The position numbers were made by a program, and so were the translations under genes. This document shows, one piece after another, positions 17,192-25,535 of a stretch of DNA of 64,000 nucleotides. This stretch comes from Enterococcus_I eurekensis. Its GTDB lineage: Bacteria; Bacillota; Bacilli; Lactobacillales; Enterococcaceae. Below the pieces are notes generated by a model. The model worked only from the letters and a program-made list of their open reading frames with translations, ran no database searches and was not told the DNA's origin. The stretch covers positions 1 through 64,000 of the forward strand of contig NZ_JBHSGT010000020.1 in the NCBI RefSeq assembly GCF_042654605.1. Reading direction: 5' to 3'. Each line of letters starts with the position of its first letter. The stretch's first letter is position 1.

Positions 17192-17238
17192 AAAAAGGTG
17201 ACAACACCAATGTTTAAGTTGGAGTTGTCGCCTTTTTT
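17192..17238. terminator. Bidirectional terminator after oppF
   Basis: AAAAAGGTGACAAC (17192-17205) pairs with GTTGTCGCCTTTTTT (17224-17238). It ends at the stop codon of the converging DUF3784-like gene and can serve both. Confidence 0.85.
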
Positions 17239-17515
17239 AGCGGACCATTTTTATTTGGACATAAATAATTTGTAGGACAATAATTCCAACAGCAATTAGT
17301 GCGAAAAGTTCGGCAAAAGGAAGTCCTAATAAACCTGTTAGCAATAATATTGCGCCTAAAATAGCGTAAGTGATGCCAACAATCGTTGCTAATTTATCCT
17401 TATCAAGGACTCTTTTTTCATTATAGCCAGCTAGAAGCCACGTTGCTTTTTTGATTCCAATCAAGTAACCAGAGATTAATAAAAAACTGCCTAGGATAAT
17501 TGTTTCTTTGATCAT
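17237..17515 (-). CDS. DUF3784-like small membrane protein
   Basis: A 92-residue protein with three hydrophobic segments. The loop after the first segment, GIKKATWLLAGYNEKRVLDKDKLATIVG, matches the hallmark of DUF3784 membrane proteins (KK..LLAGYN, DK.KL). Function is unknown for the family. It is the third gene of a minus-strand operon with an HTH regulator and a second membrane protein, separated from the latter by 12 bases. Its ribosome site GGAGGAAACA is visible upstream. Confidence 0.7.
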   Translation of the reverse strand: MIKETIILGSFLLISGYLIGIKKATWLLAGYNEKRVLDKDKLATIVGITYAILGAILLLTGLLGLPFAELFALIAVGIIVLQIIYVQIKMVR

Positions 17516-17527
17516 TTTTGTTTCCTC

Positions 17528-17890
17528 CTATAATTTTTTCATAATGACAGGAATTAAGTAAAAAGGGATGACTAAGCTTGCGATTAAAAAAAGTAAAAGA
17601 AAGACAGGATCAATCGATAGTGGAAATAATTGCGATTGAGCAATCAATAAAATAACGATTAATAAGCTATTAAAAAAATAGAGTGTCTTTAATGACCATT
17701 TTGTAATATTTGCTTCAATTCGTTCGTCATACTCGACTTCTTGTTCAGAGAGTTGATGTCTTTTATATTTTGCAAAGACAGCAATCGTAAGTAAGATGCC
17801 TAAAAATATTTTTGCCAGTAATGAGTCTCCGACGAAGCGCAATGAGATGATGATAAGTATGATTGGGACGTATGTCATTATTTTTTTCAT
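17528..17890 (-). CDS. DUF2178-like membrane protein
   Basis: About 120 residues with paired hydrophobic segments at each end and a central charged part containing VEYDERIEANITKWSLKT, resembling the DER-containing signature of DUF2178 proteins. ATG 17890 follows GGAGGAACAAAA and overlaps the HTH stop by four bases (ATGA); the longer frame from 17908 is less likely. This gene arrangement, a small HTH regulator followed by such a protein, recurs in Firmicutes, but its role is not established. Confidence 0.65.
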   Translation of the reverse strand: MKKIMTYVPIILIIISLRFVGDSLLAKIFLGILLTIAVFAKYKRHQLSEQEVEYDERIEANITKWSLKTLYFFNSLLIVILLIAQSQLFPLSIDPVFLLLFLIASLVIPFYLIPVIMKKL

Positions 17891-18105
17891 TTTTGTTCCT
17901 CCATCCAAAATAGTTGATCAATTGATGTCTGAAGCGCTTGAGCCAAGAGTAGGCAAACTTTAATCGTCGGATTGTATTTATTATTTTCAATCAAATGCAT
18001 TGTTTGACGTGTGACACCAACTTGTTTTGCAAGTTCATTTTGAGTTAAACCACCGAGTTGTAGACGAGATTCTTTGACTCGATTCATAATTTGAATATTC
18101 TTCAT
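17887..18105 (-). CDS. Cro/CI-type HTH transcriptional regulator
   Basis: A 72-residue single-domain regulator. The helix-turn-helix is clear: LTQNELAKQVGVTRQTMHLIENNKYNPTIKVCLLLAQAL, almost the whole protein. ATG 18105 is 8 bases from AAGGAGG, better than TTG 18111 at 2 bases. It heads the minus-strand trio. A perfect 10-base inverted repeat lies 29 bases upstream and is the obvious operator, so autoregulation is likely. The signal it responds to is unknown; no sensor domain is present, so one of the two membrane proteins could act as partner. Confidence 0.88.
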   Translation of the reverse strand: MKNIQIMNRVKESRLQLGGLTQNELAKQVGVTRQTMHLIENNKYNPTIKVCLLLAQALQTSIDQLFWMEEQK

Positions 18106-18133
18106 TATCAAGACCTCCTTTATAGACTAGATG

Positions 18134-18170
18134 GTAACATATATATTACTTTGTGTAAACTATATGTTAC
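18134..18170 (-). promoter_or_regulatory. Palindromic operator of the HTH operon
   Basis: GTAACATATA (18134-18143) and TATATGTTAC (18161-18170) form a perfect 10-base inverted repeat with a 17-base centre, in the promoter region of the minus-strand operon. A TAATAT on the minus strand between the arms could be the -10 element. Confidence 0.6.
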
Positions 18171-18180
18171 GTGTTTTGAC

Positions 18181-18222
18181 AAAAAAATAGGTCTGCGACA
18201 GAAATCACAGACCTATTTTTTT
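18181..18222. terminator. Terminator after the papain-like gene
   Basis: AAATAGGTCTG and CAGACCTATTT form an 11-base stem with A- and T-runs on both sides, so it works in either direction; the gene using it is on the minus strand, ending at 18278. Confidence 0.85.
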
Positions 18223-18277
18223 ACGCACTTTATTGAGCAAGTGGTTGCGACATGAAATTATGTCGAAGTGTTTCTCT

Positions 18278-18820
18278 TCATTCATAGTTCCGAATTTGTC
18301 CACAATAAATAATTTTGGGTTCAGTTAAGTTTAAGTAATCGTGCGGCCGAATCAAAGTTTCTGGCCGATCAAATAAATTTAATCCAGATGAATTTAGAAC
18401 TTCTGTTACAAACTGTGAACAAAAATATTTGTTTTTCCTTTTAACATCGATGCCTAAATCACAATAAATGAGTCCAATTAAACTATAACGATATAAATCT
18501 TGCTCCGCTTTAAAAGTTGCAATTCGTCTTTTGATTCGGGTCCATTGTTTTTTTGTTACGGGAATTTTTAAGACGATGATTCGTGTGCTACCAAATCGTT
18601 TATAAAATCCACTGCTTTTGCTTTCTTTAACAAAGCCAGATGAAAAAACATGCCAGTATGTTTTTCGACCAAATGAATAGATTCGCTCTAAATCTTCATC
18701 TAATGAAATTGAACAATGGTTATAGCTGACGCCTAATTTCTTTTGAATAATTCTTCCAAGAACCGTATCCGTACCCGAGAGGACAACATAGACGTGTTTA
18801 TGATCCCTTCTTACCAACAA
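18278..18820 (-). CDS. YiiX/YaeF-type permuted papain-like cysteine hydrolase
   Basis: About 180 residues. The order YNHCSISL (His) then, 90 residues later, KYFCSQFVTEVL (Cys nucleophile) is that of circularly permuted NlpC/P60-like enzymes of the C92 group. These cleave amide or ester bonds; lipid or peptidoglycan amides are proposed substrates. TTG 18820 is chosen because GGGAGGG sits 4 bases upstream; the longer frame to ATG 18862 has no ribosome site. No signal peptide is visible, so the protein is probably cytosolic or secreted by another route. Confidence 0.75.
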   Translation of the reverse strand: MLVRRDHKHVYVVLSGTDTVLGRIIQKKLGVSYNHCSISLDEDLERIYSFGRKTYWHVFSSGFVKESKSSGFYKRFGSTRIIVLKIPVTKKQWTRIKRRIATFKAEQDLYRYSLIGLIYCDLGIDVKRKNKYFCSQFVTEVLNSSGLNLFDRPETLIRPHDYLNLTEPKIIYCGQIRNYE

Positions 18821-18995
18821 CTTTCCCTCCCAATTTTTTGAGTAAATCAGAGCATCTGACATATCAATCAGATTTAAAGCCCATTGTTTTAATTATAGGT
18901 TACTAGGCTCGAAAAAGATATGATAAATAAAAAATAAATTGTTATAATTATAAGGAAGAATGGCTAGCGGTTTATTAATTGAAGAAGGTGAAAAA

Positions 18996-19865
18996 ATGCG
19001 AACAGAAGAAGAGATGTTCCAAATGATTTTAGAGATTGCCAAACAAGATGAGCGGATTCGTGCCGTTTATTTAAATGGTTCTCGTACTAATCCTAATGTC
19101 AAAAAAGATGAATATCAAGATTTTGATATTGTGTACGTGGTGAATGACGTGATTCCCTTTTTGAATAACCCCGAATGGTTAAAAAAATTCGGTGAGATTG
19201 CGGTGATGCAAGAACCGAATTCAAAAGCTTTCGGTTGGGGAGGGGATCACAATGAACAAGAATCTTACACCTGGTTGATGCTTTTTAGTGATGGTAATCG
19301 GATTGATTTACATCTAGATATCAAAAAAGTTGCGCTCGATCGTTACTTAGAAGATACGTTAACAATAAAATTATTGGATAAAGATGATTTTTTACCTGAT
19401 TTAGCGAAAGCAAATGACCAGTTTCATTGGATTCAAAAACCATCACAGATCGAGTTCCATGGTGTCTGTAACGAATTTTGGTGGTGTTTGAATAATGTTG
19501 CCAAAGGACTAAATCGGCACCAAATACCATACGTGTTAAAGATGTATTATGAAATTGTACATCCACAACTGTTTCAATTAGTTGACTGGTCGGTTGCCCA
19601 AAAAAATAATTTTCAAATCACGACAGGATTATTTGGTAAATATTACGAAATGTTATTAACGAAAGAGCGTTATGAAGCTTATTTAAAGACTTATCCTAAT
19701 CCAAATCCAGAGGCAATTTGGCAAGCAATTTTTAATGCATGCTATTTATTTCGAGAATTAGGCATAGAAATTGCTGAAAGTTTGGGATTTTCTTATAATT
19801 TGGTAGAAGATCAGAATATGCAAAGATATTTAACGCAGATGTACAAAAAGGAGAATGACAAATGA
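18996..19865 (+). CDS. ANT(6)-like aminoglycoside nucleotidyltransferase
   Basis: About 289 residues, the length of ANT(6) streptomycin adenylyltransferases, which transfer AMP to the 6-hydroxyl of streptomycin. Landmarks are MRTEEEMFQMIL at the start, the nucleotidyltransferase motif LNGSRTNPNV with the acidic metal pair DFDIVY, YTWLMLFSDGNRIDLHL, and CNEFWWCLNNVAKGL. ATG 18996 follows AAGAAGGTG. It overlaps a DUF2200 gene by four bases and sits among housekeeping-type genes, with no transposon or integron nearby, so it looks like a chromosomal family member. Whether it confers resistance is not known. Confidence 0.85.
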   Translation: MRTEEEMFQMILEIAKQDERIRAVYLNGSRTNPNVKKDEYQDFDIVYVVNDVIPFLNNPEWLKKFGEIAVMQEPNSKAFGWGGDHNEQESYTWLMLFSDGNRIDLHLDIKKVALDRYLEDTLTIKLLDKDDFLPDLAKANDQFHWIQKPSQIEFHGVCNEFWWCLNNVAKGLNRHQIPYVLKMYYEIVHPQLFQLVDWSVAQKNNFQITTGLFGKYYEMLLTKERYEAYLKTYPNPNPEAIWQAIFNACYLFRELGIEIAESLGFSYNLVEDQNMQRYLTQMYKKENDK

Positions 19866-20233
19866 AGAAGCACCGCATCTATACGATGAGTTTTGCTAGT
19901 GTTTATCCACTATACATTACCAAAGTTGAGAAAAAAGGCCGTACGAAAGAAGAAGTCGATCAAGTTGTCCGATGGTTGACAGGGTATAAACAAGTGGAAA
20001 TTGAACAACATCTAGCAGCAGAAACAAATTTTGAGACTTTTTTTGAACAAGCGCCGAAATTAAATGAAAACCGCTCGTTAATTACCGGTATCATTTGTGG
20101 TGTTCGTATTGAAGAAATTGCAGACCCTCTAATGAAAGAAATCCGCTATTTAGATAAATTAGTCGATGAGCTTGCAAAAGGTAAAAAAATGGATAAAATT
20201 TTACGCGCAACAATCATTGGAGATTCAGAATAG
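19862..20233 (+). CDS. DUF2200 family protein
   Basis: A 123-residue soluble protein. The family block MSFASVYPLYITKVEKKGRTKEEVDQVVRWLTGY is at the start, NRSLITGIICGVRIEEI in the middle and EIRYLDKLVDELAKGKKMDKILR at the end. The fold is expected to be helical; the function is unknown. Its start overlaps the stop of the nucleotidyltransferase gene (ATGA), and the Tag gene follows after 14 bases, suggesting one operon. Confidence 0.85.
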   Translation: MKKHRIYTMSFASVYPLYITKVEKKGRTKEEVDQVVRWLTGYKQVEIEQHLAAETNFETFFEQAPKLNENRSLITGIICGVRIEEIADPLMKEIRYLDKLVDELAKGKKMDKILRATIIGDSE

Positions 20234-20247
20234 AAAGAGGGAATTTT

Positions 20248-20793
20248 ATGCGCTGTGATTGGGCAAATGGCAGTCAACTTGAAAAAGCTTACCATGACAA
20301 TGAATGGGGCAAAGCCATTCACGATGACCAAAGACTTTTTGAGATGCTCGTCCTTGAAAGCATGCAATCAGGATTAAGCTGGGTAACAATATTAAATAAA
20401 AGAGAAAATTTTAGACAAGCATTTGATCAATTTGAAATTGCAAAGGTAGCTGCCTATAATGAGGAAAAATACTTAGCTTTGATGAACAATCCTGGAATTG
20501 TTCGACATCCTTTGAAAATTAAAGCGGCGATTCATAATGCACAATTATTATTAGAAATACAAGCAGAATTCGGAAGTTTCGATAACTATTTTTGGCGCTT
20601 TAATGATTATCAGATACAGGTGAATCATTGGCAGCAATTATCTGAAGTTCCTGCTAAGACAACATTATCTGATGAAATTAGTCGTAAAATGAAAAAAAGG
20701 GGCTTTAAATTTATAGGTAGTACGACAATTTATGCTTTTATGCAAGCGATTGGTATGGTCAATGACCATCTTGAGTCTTGTGAATACAAATAA
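20248..20793 (+). CDS. tag: DNA-3-methyladenine glycosylase I
   Basis: A 181-residue base-excision repair enzyme that removes 3-methyladenine from alkylated DNA. Family features are MRCDWANGSQLEKAYHDNEWG at the start, LVLESMQSGLSWVTILNKRENFRQAFD, and GMVNDHLESC at the end. The zinc-snap ligands of the family are present: Cys near 3, His near 16, and the HLESC His/Cys pair at the C-terminus. Length is normal. AAGAGGG precedes ATG 20248. Confidence 0.93.
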   Translation: MRCDWANGSQLEKAYHDNEWGKAIHDDQRLFEMLVLESMQSGLSWVTILNKRENFRQAFDQFEIAKVAAYNEEKYLALMNNPGIVRHPLKIKAAIHNAQLLLEIQAEFGSFDNYFWRFNDYQIQVNHWQQLSEVPAKTTLSDEISRKMKKRGFKFIGSTTIYAFMQAIGMVNDHLESCEYK

Positions 20794-20807
20794 TTGGAGT
20801 TGAGAAT

Positions 20808-21383
20808 ATGGTAAAAAAAACGCTAGATTTAAGTCATTTAACCCAAAACGAATTAATTGTTATCCTCGAAGCACGTTTTTCTAAACATATGGAGCGTCAT
20901 CCGCAATTAACTTGGGCCCCCGTTAAAGAGGCACTAGAAAATAACCCAGCGGTACTTGCGATTCTTTTAGAAATGGAAAAAACTGGAGGCGAACCGGACG
21001 TTGTGGCAGTCGATCTTCAGCAATCGGGCTATCTTTTTTACGATTGTTCAGCTGAATCCCCGGAAGGTCGTCGCAGCTATTGTTACGATGATGTTGCTTT
21101 AAATGCACGAAAAAAACATAAACCAGAAAATAGCGCAGTAAATTGTGCGCAACAAATGGGGATCGAGTTACTTTCCGAAGAAGAGTATGGCTATTTACAG
21201 ACACTAGGAACTTTTGATTTAAAAACTTCAAGTTGGTTAGCCACACCAATAGAGGTTCGTAATCTTGGTGGAGCCTTATTTGGTGATAAAAGGTATAATC
21301 GTACTTTTACCTATCACAATGGTGCGGATTCTTACTATGCCAATCGTGGCTTTCGTGGAAAAACAAGTGTACCTTATTCTTGA
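20808..21383 (+). CDS. DUF4256 family protein
   Basis: A 191-residue soluble protein. The family pattern is clear: TQNELIVILEARFSKHMERHP, MEKTGGEPDVVAVD, YDCSAESPEGRRSYCYDD, GIELLSEEEYGYLQTLG, SSWLATP and GGALFGDKRY. The function is unknown. It follows tag by 14 bases and closes the cluster ANT(6)-DUF2200-tag-DUF4256. Confidence 0.88.
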   Translation: MVKKTLDLSHLTQNELIVILEARFSKHMERHPQLTWAPVKEALENNPAVLAILLEMEKTGGEPDVVAVDLQQSGYLFYDCSAESPEGRRSYCYDDVALNARKKHKPENSAVNCAQQMGIELLSEEEYGYLQTLGTFDLKTSSWLATPIEVRNLGGALFGDKRYNRTFTYHNGADSYYANRGFRGKTSVPYS

Positions 21384-21484
21384 AATATTCATAGAAAAGT
21401 CAAGAAGCTGTCCTAAACTAGAAAGTAAGTAGAGATTTATTTTATCAATATTATTTTCTTCATTAGTGAAAGGAATGTCAGATC

Positions 21485-22695
21485 TTGTTAGTTTTTAAAT
21501 TATTAATGGTTTTAGTTATTGCATTTGTTATGGGAAAAATTGTCACCAATTTAAAATGCCAGCAATTTTGGGATGGTTGTTAGCCGGGATGGCTCTAGGC
21601 CCCCTCATGCTTTTGGTTTAATGGGGGGAGTCACTATTAGCGGCTGGTTGGTACAAAATGCTTTTAAGTTTGCTCGAATGTAGCGTCGGACTGATGATTG
21701 GGACTGAATTGGTCTTGAAAGATTTGAAAAAATCAGGGAAACAGATTTTAATAACAACTTTAACCCAATCTCTTGGAGCTTTTTTGATTGTCACTTTGAT
21801 TTTTGCAGCTATTTTTTACTTCATGCAGATTCCTCTTTATTTATCATTGATTTTCTGAAGTATCGCGCTAGCAACCGTTCCATCTCCTGCGTTATCAATT
21901 GTTAGAGAGTTTAAAACCGATGGACCTGTTACGAAAACGTTGATTCCGATGGCTGTTTTAGATGATGTCATCGCAATTATCATGTTTTTTAGTATTAATG
22001 GGATTATCACAGCAACGAAAAATGGCAATCAATCGACTTCATTGGGTGCAACCTTGTCGATTATGATTCTTTTACCAATGGCTATCGGTTCTGTTGTTGG
22101 TTATCTTTCAAGTCTTTTCTTAAAAAAAGAAAGATCAAAAATTCAAACGCAGCTTTTACTCGTTTCATTCATCTTAATTGCCGGATCGGTTGGTATTTAC
22201 ATTAATCAACAAGTGTTAGGTGCAGAAATGATTAACTTCATGTTAATCGGGATGGCTTTTTCAGCTGTTTTTGCGAATCTTGTTTCAAAAGAAAGATTGC
22301 ACCAAATTATGAGTGCTTTCAATCCAATTTTAGGTATCTCCCTATTAATCGTAATTGTTAACCTAGGAGCACCGTTAGATTATCATTTGATTTTAGGTGC
22401 GGGAGTCTTTACTTTGATTTATATCCTTTCTCGGGCTTTCGGAAAATATAGTGGGGCCTACTTTGGTGCTAAAACGGCTCAAAAATATCTGGGATTAACG
22501 TTATTACCTCACTCTGGTGTGTCGTTAGTCTTTACGGGAATTGCTGTGAGTTCATTGAATATGTTTGACCCAAAATCAGCCGTAATTATTCAAGGAACTA
22601 TTGCTGCAGCTGCAATTCTAAATGAAATTATCGCGGTGATTGTTGCTAAAAAAGCATTTGAATGGTCAGGCGAAATGCCGCGATTAAAAAAATAA
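21485..22695 (+). pseudogene. Broken cation:proton antiporter
   Basis: TTG 21485 opens LVFKLLMVLVIAFVMGKI, the start of an exchanger. The frame is lost near 21545; the next frame reads FKMPAILGWLLAGMALGP and is lost again in the C-run near 21600; a third reads from about 21658 (SVGLMIGTELVLKDLKKSG) and is cut by TGA 21856-21858 before SIALATVPSPALSIVREF. From 21940 to 22695 the same frame is intact and has many membrane segments (VLDDVIAIIMFF). At least two frameshifts and one stop mean no full transporter can be made. The fluoride-linked antiporter at 10506 is a separate, intact relative. Confidence 0.85.
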
Positions 22696-22700
22696 AGTGC

Positions 22701-22741
22701 GACAACAAATGGATAAGTGACTTGTCCGTTTGTTGTTTTTT
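22701..22741 (+). terminator. Terminator after the antiporter pseudogene
   Basis: ACAACAAATGGA (22702-22713) pairs with TCCGTTTGTTGT (22725-22736), followed by T residues. Confidence 0.75.
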
Positions 22742-22865
22742 GCTTTTTTAAAAGAAAAATGGATTTTTGAGTAAGTAATCCTTCTCCAATTAGCTGATTT
22801 GTGGTATGCTTATTAGCGTTTTTAATGTATTTTTATACATTTATATTGAAAGGAATGAATAAAAC

Positions 22866-24326
22866 ATGAAAATTAAAAAAGGCTTTTTCTTCTTCATGAG
22901 TTTACTTTTACTAGCCAGTTACTTTATACCAACGGCTCATGTGGGAGCAACTACTGAAGATCCAGCCTATGACCAAATTATTGAAAGAGGGACTTTGATC
23001 GTGGGGTTATCACCTGACTACGCCCCCTATGAATTTTATGCAGAAGTTGATGGAAAACAAAAAATTGTCGGTTTTGATATTTCTGTTGCTAAAAAAATTG
23101 CGGAAGATTTAGGTGCCGAATTAGAAATTGAGGCAATGGGATTTGATGCACTTCTTGGTGCACTCCAAACTGGAAAAATCGATTTGATTATTTCAGGTAT
23201 GTCACCAACGCCAGAACGCTTAAAAGAAGTTAGTTTTTCAAAATCATATATGAAAATCGAACAAAAATTGTTAATCCGCAAAGAAAATAAAGACTCATTA
23301 GTCTCAATTGAGGATTTTGACGGTTTGTCAGTCGCAGTTCAAAAACAATCGACTCAAGAAGAATTGGCTCTGTCAGAAATGCCGAATGCTTCGACTGTTT
23401 CTTTACAAAAAATTCCAGATGTCATTTTAAATTTAAAAAACAAAAAGGTTGAAGGTGCGATTTTAGAAGGACCAGTTGCTAAAGGTTACGTTGACCGCCA
23501 TGATGATATCATTTTTTCAGAGGCTTCTTTTGAAGATGCAAATAAAGATGTTGCGGTTGCTTTTTCGAAAAATGCTCCGATTCTAGAAGAGAAAATTAAT
23601 GCTTCAATTACAGAAATTATTGATAATAATTTATTAGAGGGCTATCAAGAAGAAGCTAACCAATATTTAATCGAAGACGATGAAGGTTTCTTTAAGAAAT
23701 ATTTACCTTTTTATATTAGTGGCGCAGGTTATACGATTTTCTTAGCTTTCATTGGGGTCTTATTCGGGACACTGTTAGGTGGACTGCTTGCATTTATGAA
23801 ATTAGCTAAAAATAAATTAATGCGTATTTTAGCAACAATTTATATAGAGTACGTCCGCGGAACACCTTTACTTGTACAAATTTTCATTGTTTACTTTGGA
23901 ACAGGGATCTTAGGATTTGAAGTTTCACGATTAGCTGCCGGTTGCATTGCGCTATCAATAAACAGTGGAGCCTATGTGGCAGAAATTATTCGTGCTGGGG
24001 TTAATGCGGTCAATCGTGGTCAATTAGAAGCCGCGCGTTCATTAGGAATGAATCAAGCACAAGCGATGCGTCATATTATTTTACCGCAGGCGATTAAAAA
24101 TATTTTACCAGCATTAGGAAATGAATTTGTCACAGTTATTAAAGAGTCATCAGTTGTTTCAGTTATTGGTGTCTCAGAATTAATTTTCCAAGCAGGTAAC
24201 GTTCAAGGCGCAAGTTTCAAACCATTCTTGCCATACGTCGTTGTTTCGTTAATTTACTTTGCTTTAACCTTTAGCTTATCGCGTCTACTAGGTCTAGCGG
24301 AAAGGAGAATGAATACGAATGATTAA
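22866..24326 (+). CDS. Amino-acid ABC transporter, fused substrate-binding and permease protein
   Basis: A 486-residue fusion. A signal peptide (1-28) is followed by a periplasmic-type binding domain, family 3 (about 35-265; RGTLIVGLSPDYAPYEF, VGFDISVAKKIAEDLG, GMSPTPERLKEVSFS), then a HisM/GlnP permease domain (280-486; GTLLGGLLAFM, EYVRGTPLLVQ, EAARSLGMNQAQAMRHIILPQA). Such fusions in Lactobacillales import glutamine, glutamate or asparagine with the receptor tethered to the channel. The 8-base overlap with the next gene shows that the pair is one operon. Confidence 0.93.
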   Translation: MKIKKGFFFFMSLLLLASYFIPTAHVGATTEDPAYDQIIERGTLIVGLSPDYAPYEFYAEVDGKQKIVGFDISVAKKIAEDLGAELEIEAMGFDALLGALQTGKIDLIISGMSPTPERLKEVSFSKSYMKIEQKLLIRKENKDSLVSIEDFDGLSVAVQKQSTQEELALSEMPNASTVSLQKIPDVILNLKNKKVEGAILEGPVAKGYVDRHDDIIFSEASFEDANKDVAVAFSKNAPILEEKINASITEIIDNNLLEGYQEEANQYLIEDDEGFFKKYLPFYISGAGYTIFLAFIGVLFGTLLGGLLAFMKLAKNKLMRILATIYIEYVRGTPLLVQIFIVYFGTGILGFEVSRLAAGCIALSINSGAYVAEIIRAGVNAVNRGQLEAARSLGMNQAQAMRHIILPQAIKNILPALGNEFVTVIKESSVVSVIGVSELIFQAGNVQGASFKPFLPYVVVSLIYFALTFSLSRLLGLAERRMNTND

Positions 24327-25041
24327 AATTAATCAATTACATAAAACATTTGGCAAAAATGAAGTCTTAAAAGGGATCGATTTAACGATAAAAAAAGGCG
24401 AAGTGGTCGTTATTATTGGGCCTTCTGGTAGCGGAAAAAGTACCTTCTTACGTTGTATGAACCTTTTAGAGCAACCGACGTCCGGTTCAATTGTCTTTGA
24501 GGGACAAGATATTTTGGCAAAGAAAGCCAACATCGATCAATTACGTCAAAAAATGGGCATGGTTTTTCAAAGTTTTAATCTTTTTCCTCATAAAACCGTC
24601 TTACAAAATTTAACGATTAGCCCGATTAAAGTTAAGAAAGAAGACGAAGAAAAAGCAAAAGAAAAAGCTTTAAATTTACTTGAACAAGTAGGACTAAAGG
24701 ACAAGAGTGATAGTTATCCAGCAAGTCTTTCTGGTGGACAACAACAACGGGTTGCGATTGCTCGTGCATTAGCAATGGATCCCGATGTCTTATTATTTGA
24801 TGAGCCGACTTCAGCCCTTGATCCAGAGATGGTTGGGGAAGTTTTATCTGTCATGAAAAACTTGGCTGATAAAGGGATGACGATGGTCGTTGTGACGCAT
24901 GAAATGGGCTTTGCACGTGAAGTAGCTAGCCGTGTGATTTTTATGGATGAAGGCATTATTCAAGAAGAGGGCACACCAAGTGAAATCTTTGGCGCTCCTA
25001 AAAATCCACGTACGCAAAACTTTTTAAATAAAGTCTTGTAA
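24319..25041 (+). CDS. glnQ: Amino-acid ABC transporter ATPase (GlnQ-type)
   Basis: A 240-residue ATPase of the polar amino-acid transporter group. Intact motifs: Walker A GPSGSGKST, Q-loop MVFQSFNLFPHKT, signature LSGGQQQRVAIARAL, Walker B VLLFDEPTSALDPE and H-loop VVVTHE. It energises the fused receptor-permease upstream. The glnQ symbol follows the usual name for this family; glutamine as substrate is inference. Confidence 0.92.
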   Translation: MIKINQLHKTFGKNEVLKGIDLTIKKGEVVVIIGPSGSGKSTFLRCMNLLEQPTSGSIVFEGQDILAKKANIDQLRQKMGMVFQSFNLFPHKTVLQNLTISPIKVKKEDEEKAKEKALNLLEQVGLKDKSDSYPASLSGGQQQRVAIARALAMDPDVLLFDEPTSALDPEMVGEVLSVMKNLADKGMTMVVVTHEMGFAREVASRVIFMDEGIIQEEGTPSEIFGAPKNPRTQNFLNKVL

Positions 25042-25042
25042 T

Positions 25043-25082
25043 AAAAAGGATTCTTTTATCGTTGATAAAGGAATCCTTTTTT
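25043..25082 (+). terminator. Terminator after glnQ
   Basis: GGATTCTTTTATC pairs with GATAAAGGAATCC across a 3-base loop (25048-25076), followed by six T. Confidence 0.85.
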
Positions 25083-25219
25083 GGCATCTAAAAACAATCA
25101 TGGATAAGCGATTTCTATTAAAGATTTGTTCAAAAATGGATAATTGGATCTAAAATTAAAAAAATGTTCGTTTATTCTTAGATAAACGTTAAAAATTTCA
25201 CATTTTTTATTAGTGATTG

Positions 25220-25228
25220 TGCTATACT
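25220..25228 (+). promoter_or_regulatory. Extended -10 promoter for the ACT-domain/PFL operon
   Basis: TATACT (25223-25228) is preceded by TGC, an extended -10 element. No good -35 hexamer is seen at the usual distance. Confidence 0.45.
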
Positions 25229-25254
25229 AATAAAAAGAAAAAAGGAGTGGTTAG

Positions 25255-25521
25255 ATGCGTGGTATTTTAACAGTTATTGGAAAAGACAAAGTAGGGATTA
25301 TTGCTGGGGTGAGTCAAAAATTAGCAGAATTAAATATTAATATTGTTGATGTGACACAAACGATTATGCAAGACTACTTTACAATGATGATGGTTCTCGA
25401 ACTAAATCCGCAATTAGATTTTGAGCACACACGAAAAGCGTTGTCTGAAGTTGGCGAAACGTTAGGTGTGAAAATCAGCATTCAAAATGAAGAAATTTTT
25501 GAAGCGATGCATAAATTATAA
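25255..25521 (+). CDS. ACT-domain protein (UPF0237)
   Basis: An 88-residue single ACT domain: MRGILTVIGKDKVGIIAGVSQKLAELNINIVDVTQTI is the classic ligand-binding half, followed by two more strands and a helix. ACT domains bind amino acids or other small ligands and regulate partner enzymes. It sits 14 bases before the PFL protein gene, a pairing that is strongly conserved in bacteria and suggests the two work together. AAAGGAGTGG precedes ATG 25255. Confidence 0.9.
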   Translation: MRGILTVIGKDKVGIIAGVSQKLAELNINIVDVTQTIMQDYFTMMMVLELNPQLDFEHTRKALSEVGETLGVKISIQNEEIFEAMHKL

Positions 25522-25535
25522 TTGGAGGTTGGAAG

